DNA of 64,000 nt from positions 109,517,337 to 109,581,336 of the forward strand of contig OX328125.1 of assembly GCA_946811695.1 (NCBI GenBank). Direction: 5' to 3'. Shown here in pieces: positions 63,884-64,000 of this stretch (within the stretch, counting starts at the first letter, position 1; every line of letters begins with the position of its first letter). This stretch comes from Gonocerus acuteangulatus. Its lineage: Eukaryota > Arthropoda > Insecta > Hemiptera > Coreidae. A program made the position numbers and the translations under genes. The notes below the pieces were generated by a model. It was given only the letters and a program-made list of their open reading frames with translations. It had not been told where the DNA came from and searched no databases.

Positions 63884-64000
63884 ATATATTTTTAACAATG
63901 AATTGTTTTTCTTATTTTAATTAATCTGTTTTATTGTCAAATACATTATCCACCTTTAAGCAATTAAAAAGTAACAAGGAATAAAAACAAACAAAAAGGA

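Overview
This window looks like intergenic or intronic DNA of an arthropod nuclear genome, probably an insect. It is AT-rich and gene-poor, and is built almost entirely from transposable-element debris, (AT)n microsatellites and minisatellites. The eukaryotic origin is clear from LINE reverse transcriptase pieces (Jockey-like, I/Loa-like, R2-like with a restriction-like endonuclease), SINEs with 5S rRNA or tRNA heads, Helitron, piggyBac and mariner fragments, and hAT-type and TA-flanked MITEs. I could not identify the species.

Layout. 0-2.6 kb: two TIR elements, then plain AT-rich DNA. 2.6-10 kb: decayed I/Loa-like LINE pieces (RT, then RNase H), a tRNA-headed SINE, a 5S-headed SINE, and Helentron/DINE-like elements of family B. 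10.3-15.8 kb: a hAT-type MITE, two Helitrons meeting end to end, a family A DINE-like element, and more SINEs. 16.0-16.2 kb: the best host-gene candidate, a short minus-strand exon with a start codon, signal peptide and splice donor. 16.2-20.9 kb: a MITE-linked duplication, a piggyBac fragment and two minisatellites. 21-31 kb: four family A copies (one nested in another), foldback elements, and SINEs with clear target-site duplications. 32-41 kb: a hAT MITE carrying an RTE-like LINE tail, an R2-like LINE, a TA-flanked MITE, and a Jockey-like LINE nested in an inverted-repeat MITE. 41-56 kb: family A and B elements, a 1.1-kb foldback MITE, a Helitron with a textbook 3' end and a Helitron helicase remnant. 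56-61.6 kb: minisatellites and a 103-bp satellite made from the 3' end of an R2-like LINE. 61.6-64 kb: LINE, hAT MITE and mariner remnants.

Most informative observations: (1) two Helentron/DINE-like families, A and B, share one architecture: subterminal inverted repeats, 5' hairpin, (AT)n core at the same internal position, and a near-identical 3' terminus. (2) Three SINE types with unrelated heads share body and tail modules, and each tail ends in a small hairpin before a GTTAAAA-like end; the stem differs between copies with compensating changes. (3) The 103-bp satellite contains the last codons and stop of the adjacent LINE. (4) One probable host exon was too short for ordinary ORF scanning. 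No intact mobile-element protein was found. Nothing seen requires a single new biological system; the SINE tail hairpin, the A/B element architecture and the LINE-derived satellite are the best candidates for novelty.
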